5,913 nt of DNA from contig CAMJRV010000172.1 of assembly GCA_946408315.1 (NCBI GenBank), forward strand, positions 1 through 5,913, written 5' to 3'. The stretch comes from an uncultured Bacillota bacterium. GTDB taxonomy: Bacteria > Bacillota > Clostridia > Peptostreptococcales > Anaerovoracaceae. The notes beneath the pieces are model-generated. The model saw only the letters and a program-made list of their open reading frames with translations. It was not told the origin of the DNA and ran no database searches. A program made the translations under genes and the position numbers. Positions 1-5,383 of the stretch are shown piece by piece (position 1 is the first letter of the stretch; each line of letters starts with the position of its first letter).

Positions 1-121
1 AAAAGTATTCCACCACCGGAGTTTGAGGTGTAATGGGGTACGCCGCCACCACACCGGGCCTCGACATGGCCGCGCCGATCGCCGCAGCCATGTTTCCGTT
101 TAAAATCTCAACCTTCTGCAT
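1..121 (-). CDS. porA: 2-oxoacid:ferredoxin oxidoreductase, alpha subunit (N-terminal 40 residues, cut by window edge)
   Basis: Only the first 40 codons are in the window; the gene runs off the left edge. The translation begins MQKVEILNGNMAAAIGAAMS and continues through a YPITPQTP motif, the hallmark of the alpha-subunit N-terminal domain (POR_N) of pyruvate and related 2-oxoacid:ferredoxin oxidoreductases. In the family this domain helps form the active site with the thiamine-diphosphate-binding beta subunit, which is presumably encoded further downstream. The ATG overlaps the TAA of the delta gene by one base (TAATG), and a purine-rich GGAGGAGGA site lies 6 bases upstream, so translation is probably coupled. 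The fragment does not distinguish pyruvate from branched-chain or other 2-oxoacid specificity. Family assignment is firm; substrate is not. Confidence 0.88.
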   Translation of the reverse strand, partial: MQKVEILNGNMAAAIGAAMSRPGVVAAYPITPQTPVVEYF

Positions 122-387
122 TATCTCTCCTCCTCCGGTATCAAGTCGATTGCTCTTTTCGGACACTCGTGGGCGCAGACAGCGCAGCCCTTGCAGTAAT
201 CATACGTTATGATAAACTTTCCTTCGATTTTTCGGATCGAATTCACGGGGCAGTAAAGCAGGCAGATGCCGCACCTGCTGCATTTGTCCTGGTCGATCAA
301 AGGCCGCTGCGTCCGCCAGTCTCCCGTGTTTAAAACGTGAATCCCATCGGTTCCGATGGGCACGATATGCTTGCTCTTATATTCCAT
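121..387 (-). CDS. porD: 2-oxoacid:ferredoxin oxidoreductase, delta subunit (2x[4Fe-4S] ferredoxin-like)
   Basis: This 88-residue protein carries two CxxCxxCxxxCP motifs, with cysteines at 36/39/42/46 and 65/68/71/75. These would bind two [4Fe-4S] clusters that pass electrons from the thiamine-diphosphate site to external ferredoxin. The segment before the first cluster (GDWRTQRPLID, residues 22-32) matches the TGTWRTxRPxxD pattern of PorD subunits. This sets it apart from generic ferredoxins, and the length is normal for PorD. The start ATG has a GAAAGG SD about 8 bases upstream and lies 15 bases after the gamma-subunit stop. Its stop codon overlaps the alpha-subunit ATG. The gamma-delta-alpha order is typical of four-subunit enzymes in clostridia, Thermotoga and archaea. 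The protein is expected to be cytosolic; whether the complex is inside or outside the microcompartment cannot be read from the sequence. Confidence 0.93.
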   Translation of the reverse strand: MEYKSKHIVPIGTDGIHVLNTGDWRTQRPLIDQDKCSRCGICLLYCPVNSIRKIEGKFIITYDYCKGCAVCAHECPKRAIDLIPEEER

Positions 388-402
388 GCCGCCGCCTTTC
401 TA

Positions 403-945
403 TCATTCAAAACTATAGATTTCTACCGCTTCATAACCCCTTTTCAGGGCCTCGACGTTTTTTTCACCCCAAAGCTCCGCAACCTTTTCCGCCACATAAT
501 CGAGCCCGACGATCCCGGACGCTTTGCAGAACGCACCCAGCATGACGGTATTGGTGATCGGCTTTCCGAGAAGCTCCAGCGATATGGCGGTCGCATCCAC
601 GAGGGCCAGCGTCTTCACTTTGGAAGGGACCCGGAAATCGTCTTTGCTCTGCTTCGTGTTCAAAACCAGCAGGCCGCCCTCCCTCATGCCTTCAAATACA
701 TTGACGGCGTTCATGATCGTCGGGTCGAGTACCACCACGATGTCCGGATTGTATACCCTGTTCTTGGCCCGGATCGGCTCTTCGCTGATCTTTAGAAAGG
801 CCGTCACCGGCGCCCCCTGCCGCTCAAAGCCGAAAAAAGGGATCGAGTTTCCATATTTGCCTTCCTTTACGGCGGCATAAACCAGAACCTCGGCGGCTTT
901 CACACAGCCGAGGCCCCCTCTTCCATGTAATCTTATTTCCTTCAA
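403..945 (-). CDS. porC: 2-oxoacid:ferredoxin oxidoreductase, gamma subunit
   Basis: This 180-residue protein of the POR gamma family is full length for a stand-alone subunit. Visible motifs are the N-terminal glycine-rich loop HGRGGLG (residues 7-13, where the family usually has GQG), FFGFERQGAPV (37-47, equivalent to the YGAERxGAPV segment), NPDIVVVLDP (67-76), LVLNT (93-97) and NTVMLGAF (132-139). The gamma subunit takes part in CoA binding in this enzyme class, which converts a 2-oxoacid plus CoA to acyl-CoA, CO2 and reduced ferredoxin. The start is TTG, chosen because AGGAGG at 954-959 sits exactly 8 bases upstream; that site overlaps the TAG stop of the amidohydrolase gene, so translation is probably coupled. 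Substrate specificity (pyruvate, 2-oxobutyrate, 2-oxoisovalerate or other) cannot be decided from this subunit. Presence in one transcription unit with shell genes suggests it serves the compartment pathway. Confidence 0.92.
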   Translation of the reverse strand: MKEIRLHGRGGLGCVKAAEVLVYAAVKEGKYGNSIPFFGFERQGAPVTAFLKISEEPIRAKNRVYNPDIVVVLDPTIMNAVNVFEGMREGGLLVLNTKQSKDDFRVPSKVKTLALVDATAISLELLGKPITNTVMLGAFCKASGIVGLDYVAEKVAELWGEKNVEALKRGYEAVEIYSFE

Positions 946-953
946 CTATGTAA

Positions 954-959
954 CCTCCT
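954..959 (-). promoter_or_regulatory. Shine-Dalgarno site fixing the TTG start of the gamma subunit
   Basis: A perfect AGGAGG on the minus strand, 8 bases upstream of TTG at 945, overlaps the TAG stop codon of the preceding amidohydrolase gene. No ATG or GTG lies at a suitable distance, so TTG is the best start. Confidence 0.85.
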
Positions 960-2619
960 ATTTAGACTGTTCCCGATACAGATATCGCCCGTCCGGTCTT
1001 TCCGCGACACAGCTTCCGTTTTCCGCAACGATTTTCCCGCCCTTCACGGTAAGCACCGGCCAGCCTTTCAGCCTTTTCCCTTCATATAAAGAGAAGTCGG
1101 ATCTGGAACCGCACTCGTCCGCCCTGACCTCCTTTTCCAGGTTCAGATCAAGGATGACGGCGTCGGCGTCGCTGCCCGGAAGCAAGGTCCCTTTGCGAGG
1201 ATAGACTCCGAAAATTTCCGCCGGTCTTTTTGTCATCAGACCGATGACCAGCTCCAAGGGGATGCCTCTTTTTACGACGCCTTCATGAAGAGTCACCGGC
1301 AGATGGGTGCCGATTGCCGGATAACCGGGCATCGTATCCCAAATCGCAGCGTCAATGTTTTTTTCCGCTCTGGTCAAGGTGACGTTGTCGGTCCCGATGG
1401 TGTCGACGATCCCGTCCGAAACGGCATTCCACAGAGCTTCCACATCTTCCGGGTCCCGGAACGGCGGTTCCATTTTGATCTGGTTGTTTCCGGCCCCCGC
1501 CCTGGTAATCGACAGGTAAGGGCTGGTCGTTTCGATATGGATATATTTGCTTCTCTGCTTGATCTTTCTCAGTTTATCCATCGCCTGTTTCGATGAGATA
1601 TGCACAAAGTAAACCGGAGTACCGCTTTTTTCCGCCAAAAAGGAAAGCCGAATCACCGCCTCTTCTTCGGCCATGCTTGGGTGAGTTTCCGTCCAATCCT
1701 GTATGGTGGCCTGATTGCCCTTTTCTTCTTTTACAATGCGGTTGGCGCGCCGGATGAGGTCCCTGTTCTCCGCATGAGTGCAAAGGATGCACTTTTTATC
1801 GGACTTGTTAAGCTCGCCCAAAACATCCATGATGAAGCCGTCGTCCACATCGCCGATCATGCCGGGAATGCCGTTCATATAGACTTTAAACGACGTGACG
1901 CCCAGATGCTCGATGTAATCCCCGATCTCCCTCCTCTGTTCATCGGTGCCGATTACCAGATGAGGTATGATATCGATGAAGGAGGTTCTGTCGATTTCCT
2001 CTGCGATGCCCGGAAATGTGGAGAAATGAGATTTCTCTCCTCCCAAATAGCAGCCTGCCGTCGTGACGCCGCCGATCAGGGCGGATCTCGTCTCCGTCTC
2101 AAGCTCTTCCCGAATCGGTGCAAAGAGGCCCAGGTGGATATGCGGATCGATGATCCCGGGAACCACAAACTTTCCTCCGGCGTCCACCGTCCTCGCGGCC
2201 TTTATCCCGGGAATATCCCCGAGAGAATGTACCTTGCCGTCCTTCATGTAAAGGTTCGTTTGAAAGATACCGTTACCCGGGAGCACGACGCTTCCGTCTA
2301 CGATCGCAAGGTCAACCTGGGGGGCCTCCGGCAAGCGCCCAGACCCCGGCAAGCCGGAAAGGCGGCCTGGCTCCGGCGGCCCGCCGATTCCGGAAGATCC
2401 CGGCGCGGCAAAGAAATTCAGCTTGCCGCTGATCTCTTTTAACAGGGCTACCGTTTCCGACTCTGCTGCGGCCGCCGTTTTCGATTCTGCTGCGGCCGCT
2501 GTTTCCGACCCTGTTATGGCTTCCGGCTCCGTTCCTTTTGCCGCCGCGCCGGAATTCCTTGCTGCTCCGGTCATACTATTCTGTTTTTTGATATAATCCG
2601 AAAAGATATCGTTGCTCAT
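958..2619 (-). CDS. Hydantoinase/dihydropyrimidinase-family cyclic amidohydrolase with long N-terminal extension
   Basis: This 553-residue protein has a complete amidohydrolase core starting near residue 101. The six canonical binuclear metal ligands are visible: H160 and H162 (DPHIHLG), the carbamylated-lysine candidate K245 (SFKVYM), H282 (THAEN), H340 (VYFVHISS) and D411 (TIGTDN). The spacing parallels D-hydantoinase and dihydropyrimidinase. C-terminal signatures are EPPFRDPEDVEALW (384-397) and KGTLLPGSDADAVILD (476-491). The family opens cyclic amides or ureides such as hydantoin, dihydrouracil and allantoin. The usual His after the catalytic Asp is Asn412, and the position matching the hydantoinase substrate Tyr (five after the Lys) is Gly250, so the substrate is probably non-standard. 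Residues 1-100 are extra to the family: two short amphipathic stretches (2-13 and 55-70) separated by an Ala/Ser/Glu/Gly linker, followed by a Pro/Gly-rich linker (71-100). I infer a microcompartment encapsulation segment. The gene starts 1 base after the BMC-T stop, with a weak GAGGGAAG SD. Confidence 0.87.
   Translation of the reverse strand: MSNDIFSDYIKKQNSMTGAARNSGAAAKGTEPEAITGSETAAAAESKTAAAAESETVALLKEISGKLNFFAAPGSSGIGGPPEPGRLSGLPGSGRLPEAPQVDLAIVDGSVVLPGNGIFQTNLYMKDGKVHSLGDIPGIKAARTVDAGGKFVVPGIIDPHIHLGLFAPIREELETETRSALIGGVTTAGCYLGGEKSHFSTFPGIAEEIDRTSFIDIIPHLVIGTDEQRREIGDYIEHLGVTSFKVYMNGIPGMIGDVDDGFIMDVLGELNKSDKKCILCTHAENRDLIRRANRIVKEEKGNQATIQDWTETHPSMAEEEAVIRLSFLAEKSGTPVYFVHISSKQAMDKLRKIKQRSKYIHIETTSPYLSITRAGAGNNQIKMEPPFRDPEDVEALWNAVSDGIVDTIGTDNVTLTRAEKNIDAAIWDTMPGYPAIGTHLPVTLHEGVVKRGIPLELVIGLMTKRPAEIFGVYPRKGTLLPGSDADAVILDLNLEKEVRADECGSRSDFSLYEGKRLKGWPVLTVKGGKIVAENGSCVAERPDGRYLYREQSK
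2451..2498 (-). repeat. In-frame 24-bp tandem repeat in the amidohydrolase linker
   Basis: Two 24-base copies (2451-2474 and 2475-2498) differ at only two bases and share CTGCTGCGGCCG. A third, decayed copy follows at 2499-2522. In protein they encode AAAAES-type units around residues 41-56 of the amidohydrolase N-terminal linker. The period is a multiple of three, so copy-number change would alter linker length without breaking the frame. Confidence 0.85.
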
Positions 2620-2620
2620 A

Positions 2621-3247
2621 TCATTCTCTTCCCTCTATGGATTCCAATACCTCTATGACGGTTTCCCTGGCATTCCGCACTTCGGATTCCGTCCCGGAGA
2701 TATACATCCTGCCATATCTCCCCACCGGATCAAACGTGATGATCTTCGTCATCGAGCTCTTTTCCGCCTCGTTGACCGCAATACTGATGTAAGCCGCAGG
2801 CTCCACTTCCAGTATGAACAGGGTTTCCCCCGGCACGACGATGGAACCGTAGCGATTGTCCCGATTGATCAACTGCGCCTGATACGGGTCCACGTTGGAA
2901 ATGATCTGCTCCGACACGATCCTCGGCTTTCTTCTGTCGCTTATGGTCTTCCCGCATGCGGAAAGAATCGCCTGTCCCGCCTGTTTCAGCTCCTCCGGCA
3001 TAAAGGAATGCAGCTCCAACTCTCCGTATTCCCTTTCCACGATCTGAAATCCGGGCTTGGCGTTGGCCTGCTTTAACGCTACATTCAAAAGCTCGTAAAC
3101 CGCGCTTCCCGGCGCCAGCTCGATATAAAGCTGACACATTCCCGCCAGGGCGATGTCGCCTTTGACGACGGTGCCGGTTATCGCTGCGTACTGGGGCTGC
3201 ATACTGTCTATGATAATAAACGTTCTGAGATCCATTTCTTCGATCAT
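2621..3247 (-). CDS. BMC-T trimeric (tandem-domain) microcompartment shell protein
   Basis: This 208-residue protein comprises two fused BMC domains (about residues 6-100 and 108-208), the layout of trimeric pseudohexamer shell tiles. Diagnostic segments include LRTFIIIDSMQPQ (7-19), IELAPGSAVYELLNVALK (42-59), FQIVEREYGELELH (67-80), QAQLINR (123-129), LFILEVEP (143-150) and VNEAEK (158-163). These closely follow, from memory, the single-disc BMC-T of Haliangium ochraceum (Hoch_5812) and related actinobacterial proteins, more than PduT, PduB or EutL. No Cys motif for an Fe-S cluster at the trimer pore is evident. The start is the ATG 10 bases after a strong AGGAGGTGA (3258-3266); an internal Met at residue 5 is too far from the SD. 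It lies between the second BMC-H gene and the amidohydrolase and overlaps neither. Confidence 0.93.
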   Translation of the reverse strand: MIEEMDLRTFIIIDSMQPQYAAITGTVVKGDIALAGMCQLYIELAPGSAVYELLNVALKQANAKPGFQIVEREYGELELHSFMPEELKQAGQAILSACGKTISDRRKPRIVSEQIISNVDPYQAQLINRDNRYGSIVVPGETLFILEVEPAAYISIAVNEAEKSSMTKIITFDPVGRYGRMYISGTESEVRNARETVIEVLESIEGRE

Positions 3248-3257
3248 AAGCTGTCTT

Positions 3258-3266
3258 TCACCTCCT
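3258..3266 (-). promoter_or_regulatory. Strong Shine-Dalgarno site of the BMC-T gene
   Basis: AGGAGGTGA on the minus strand, 10 bases before the ATG at 3247, immediately follows the intercistronic hairpin. Its position supports that start over the internal Met codon at 3235. Confidence 0.8.
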
Positions 3267-3300
3267 GATAATGGCGCTTTCCTTGGGAGCTCGCCATATC
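3267..3300 (-). promoter_or_regulatory. Intercistronic RNA hairpin after the second BMC-H gene
   Basis: On the minus strand GATATGGCG (3300-3292) pairs with CGCCAT-t-ATC (3276-3267). This gives nine base pairs with one bulged T around a 15-base loop, whose inner bases can pair further. It begins directly after the TAA of the BMC-H gene and ends next to the BMC-T SD. No T-run follows, so it is not a classical terminator. An mRNA-stabilising or processing element is the likeliest role (inference). Confidence 0.6.
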
Positions 3301-3570
3301 TTATTTAAAAGTGAGGAATGTTTCGATTTCCTGATCCGGGCGCGCGATGACGTGGACGGAGACGACTTCTCCGACTCTCTGCGCTGCAGCCGCCCCGGCG
3401 TCAACGGCGGCTTTCACCGCGCCTACGTCGCCTTCGATCACTACGGTAACAAGGCCGCCTCCGATGCTTTTCTGTCCCACGAGCTCAACGTTAGCCGCTT
3501 TCGCCATGGCGTCCGCAGCCTCGATCGCCGCAACCAGACCTCTCGTTTCAATAAAACCCTTTGCAACCAT
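3301..3570 (-). CDS. BMC-H hexameric shell protein (second copy)
   Basis: This 89-residue, single BMC-domain protein is of PduA/EutM/CcmK type. Clear signatures are GFIETRG (5-11), [15 protein letters not shown] (14-28), [19 protein letters not shown] (41-59), [14 protein letters not shown] (65-78) and a short C-terminal tail. Six copies form a flat hexagonal tile with a central pore; the pore loop here is SIGGGLV (35-41), with Gly-Gly-Gly at the position where PduA has Gly-Ser-Gly. The start at 3570 is chosen because AGGAGG (3579-3584) is 8 bases upstream and family members begin a few residues before GFIET. An in-frame ATG 12 codons earlier overlaps the preceding stop region, lacks an SD and adds residues that translate the SD itself. 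At 57 identical residues of the first 78, it is a close paralogue of the first BMC-H. Confidence 0.96.
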   Translation of the reverse strand: MVAKGFIETRGLVAAIEAADAMAKAANVELVGQKSIGGGLVTVVIEGDVGAVKAAVDAGAAAAQRVGEVVSVHVIARPDQEIETFLTFK

Positions 3571-3578
3571 TTTTCTTT

Positions 3579-3584
3579 CCTCCT
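3579..3584 (-). promoter_or_regulatory. Shine-Dalgarno site fixing the start of the second BMC-H
   Basis: AGGAGG on the minus strand, 8 bases before ATG at 3570. It lies inside the longer reading frame that starts at 3606, which argues against that upstream start. Confidence 0.85.
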
Positions 3585-3602
3585 GTTTCCTATTCAAAAT
3601 TA

Positions 3603-3875
3603 TCATTTTAACTCTTTATCATGATGATCCACGATGCCGACGATTACGGCATCCACCGGCAGATCCTGCGTTTCCAGCCCGTGCTTTGCATTTTGCCCTG
3701 TCGTCACCAGGACCACCTCTCCGATACTGCAGCCGATCACATCCACCGCGACGAAGATGTCATCCGCCGCCTTTCCGCTCTTTTTCAGTTTCTGCACCGT
3801 AACCAGGCTCAGGCCGCTTAACTTTTTATTTTTAATCGTTGAAACACATTTTCCCTGAACGACACATATGTACAT
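3603..3875 (-). CDS. BMC-P pentameric vertex protein (EutN/CcmL family)
   Basis: This 90-residue protein fits the EutN/CcmL family in length and motifs: an N-terminal beta strand ([12 protein letters not shown], 2-13), [14 protein letters not shown] (15-28), [17 protein letters not shown] (44-60) and [13 protein letters not shown] (71-83), which is the conserved DaaVVGIVD strand. Five copies form the pentamer that caps the twelve vertices of a polyhedral shell. The family's GAGxGE turn reads GCSIGE here, a mild variation. An AGGTGA SD (3882-3887), 6 bases upstream of the ATG, overlaps the TAG stop of the aminotransferase gene, so the two are probably translationally coupled. That arrangement could hold the vertex protein at low abundance. 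It is the only pentamer gene in the window. Confidence 0.95.
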   Translation of the reverse strand: MYICVVQGKCVSTIKNKKLSGLSLVTVQKLKKSGKAADDIFVAVDVIGCSIGEVVLVTTGQNAKHGLETQDLPVDAVIVGIVDHHDKELK

Positions 3876-3885
3876 CGGGGATCAC

Positions 3886-5334
3886 CTACTTTCCTCTCAG
3901 CATTGCACTGATCATATCCAGCGCGTAGTCGATCTCATCCTTTGTGGAATAGAAATGCGGCGCGATTCTGATCACATCTCCTCTTCCCGAGCCTATGATA
4001 TTCCGTTTCCGAAGTTCCGCCTCCATATCATGGGAATTGATCTTATGGGAACAGATGATGGCAGTCGTTCCACCCTTTTTGCTGACATCAAAGGGACTGA
4101 TCGTCGTGAGCTCCCTGTCCAGACAGCCTTTCAGGGAATAGGCACTGAGCATGTCGATCCGGTCCTTGATTTTTTCGACTCCCACCTCGTTGATGATAGA
4201 AAGACCTGCCCTTGCGGCATAAGCGTTCAGGATCGGCTGAGTCCCTGTGTCAAGCCGGCTGGCCGTATCCGACCAGTCATTGTATCTGGTCTGGAACAGG
4301 AACGGATTTGTCTGACCGAACCAGCCTGTAACCGTCGGCTTGAACTTTGAAACGAGATCCTTGTTGATATAGAGGAACGCGATCCCGGGAATGCCGCACA
4401 GGTATTTGAGACAGCCTGACGTAACCATGTCGATGTTCATTTTCTTGACATCCAGCGGCTCCGTCCCCAGACATTGATAAGCGTCCACCAAAATCAGCGA
4501 GCCCTTGCGGTGCGCGATCTCCGCAATTTTCGCGACATCCTGCTTGAATCCGTTCAGATAATATACCTGAGTTATGGACGTGATCAGCGTATCTTCGTCG
4601 ATATGCTTTTCATACTCCTCGATATCGATCTGGTGGTTCTCATTGACGGCGATAAAGTCTACCTTTGCGCCATACCGCTGATTAGCCAGCCAGATATAAT
4701 CCACCGTCGGGAACTCGGCGTCGGTGACTACAACCTTTTTCCGCTTACCGCTATAGTCCAGCGAGTTTGCAACCGAGGAAACCGCTTCGGAGACGCAGGA
4801 GCTGACTGCGATTTCGCTTGGTTCTGCGTTGATCAGCTTTGCAAATTCCGCCTTCGCCAGATTTACCTCCTCTACCCAGGAGTCCCAGTCCATTCCCACT
4901 GTCAGCCAGTTTTCCAGATAATCCTCAATGGCATTCCGGACACGGATAGACTGTGCGCTCTGGGAACAGTTTCCCAGGTGTGCAGTCGTCTTCAGAATCG
5001 GAAATTCTGATCTCCATCTCTCAATCTCCTGATCGGAGGCCAAGCCTTTATATGCCGGGGCGATAATCTGGTTTCTGACGGCGAAATCCCGGTTTGGAAG
5101 ACCTGGATTTTTGTCCTCCCTCACAGTATTTCTGACTTCAGGAGTTCGGATTCCGGAACTTTTGCTTTCGGAACTGATTTCTTCCGTCCCGCTTTTTACG
5201 CTGAACTTGATCCCCCGACGATCCGCCGTTTCCTTTGCAATTGAGGTAAGAACGTCTTCCCTGTTGATATAGATCACCTTTTCCCCTCTGGAAAAGCAAT
5301 CCTCAACATCCTTTGCCGTATAAAACTTCTTCAC
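3886..5334 (-). CDS. Class V PLP-dependent aminotransferase/desulfurase-fold enzyme with EutQ-like N-terminal segment
   Basis: This 482-residue protein has two parts. Residues 1-43 (start MKKFYTAKDVEDCF, including GEKVIYI and ending RRGIKF) resemble the N-terminus of EutQ, whose E. coli protein I recall starting MKKLITANDI. They are followed by a polar linker to about residue 90. The rest is a fold-type I, class V PLP enzyme: TTAHLGNCSQS (near 116), AEFPTVDYIW (206-215), VDAYQ with pyridine-binding Asp284, and TSGCLKYLCGIPG with the likely Schiff-base Lys310. TGWFGQ and RLDTGTQP resemble kynureninase and isopenicillin-N-epimerase relatives. The reaction could be transamination, epimerisation, C-S or C-C lysis; the substrate is unknown. 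GTG at 5334 is chosen as start because AAGGA (5344-5348) lies 9 bases upstream. A TTG seven codons earlier has no SD. Its position among shell genes and the extension suggest it is cargo or shell-associated. Confidence 0.88.
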   Translation of the reverse strand: MKKFYTAKDVEDCFSRGEKVIYINREDVLTSIAKETADRRGIKFSVKSGTEEISSESKSSGIRTPEVRNTVREDKNPGLPNRDFAVRNQIIAPAYKGLASDQEIERWRSEFPILKTTAHLGNCSQSAQSIRVRNAIEDYLENWLTVGMDWDSWVEEVNLAKAEFAKLINAEPSEIAVSSCVSEAVSSVANSLDYSGKRKKVVVTDAEFPTVDYIWLANQRYGAKVDFIAVNENHQIDIEEYEKHIDEDTLITSITQVYYLNGFKQDVAKIAEIAHRKGSLILVDAYQCLGTEPLDVKKMNIDMVTSGCLKYLCGIPGIAFLYINKDLVSKFKPTVTGWFGQTNPFLFQTRYNDWSDTASRLDTGTQPILNAYAARAGLSIINEVGVEKIKDRIDMLSAYSLKGCLDRELTTISPFDVSKKGGTTAIICSHKINSHDMEAELRKRNIIGSGRGDVIRIAPHFYSTKDEIDYALDMISAMLRGK

Positions 5335-5343
5335 TTTTTTCTT

Positions 5344-5348
5344 TCCTT
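5344..5348 (-). promoter_or_regulatory. Shine-Dalgarno site deciding the GTG start of the PLP enzyme
   Basis: AAGGA within the purine run GAGGAAAGGAAAG on the minus strand, 9 bases before GTG at 5334. The upstream TTG (5355) would place this purine run inside the coding sequence as a Lys/Gly/Arg stretch and has no SD of its own. Confidence 0.7.
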
Positions 5349-5362
5349 TCCTCAAATTTTTA

Positions 5363-5381
5363 GATCAGATACGGTCCGATC
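5363..5381 (-). promoter_or_regulatory. Intercistronic RNA hairpin after the first BMC-H gene
   Basis: On the minus strand GATCGGA (5381-5375) pairs with TCTGATC (5369-5363). The seven-pair stem includes one G-U pair and has a CCGTA loop. It begins 2 bases after the BMC-H stop codon. The bases after it (TAAAAATTTG) are not a U-tract, so termination would be weak at best. It mirrors the hairpin behind the second BMC-H gene. Confidence 0.5.
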
Positions 5382-5383
5382 CC

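Noticed and set aside
1600..2442. A 280-codon open frame on the plus strand opposite the amidohydrolase
   Set aside because: It lies wholly antisense to a gene with clear metal-ligand motifs, has no SD and its translation shows no family resemblance. Long antisense frames are expected in GC-rich coding DNA.
2730..3137. A 135-codon minus-strand frame inside the BMC-T gene, and a similar one at 1574-1792 inside the amidohydrolase
   Set aside because: These are out-of-frame readings of the true genes. The in-frame products match conserved families over their whole length.
3267..3300. Calling the hairpin between the second BMC-H and BMC-T genes a rho-independent terminator
   Set aside because: No T-run follows on either strand, and the next gene starts 20 bases later with its SD adjoining the stem.
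3571..3606. A 12-residue longer N-terminus for the second BMC-H, and the equivalent extension for the first BMC-H (5660-5695)
   Set aside because: The added codons contain the SD site itself, the upstream ATGs have no SD, and BMC-H proteins start a few residues before GFIET.
4474..5010. A 178-codon plus-strand frame opposite the PLP enzyme, and others at 337-795 and 3868-4350
   Set aside because: All are shadows of strong minus-strand genes, without ribosome sites or recognisable motifs.
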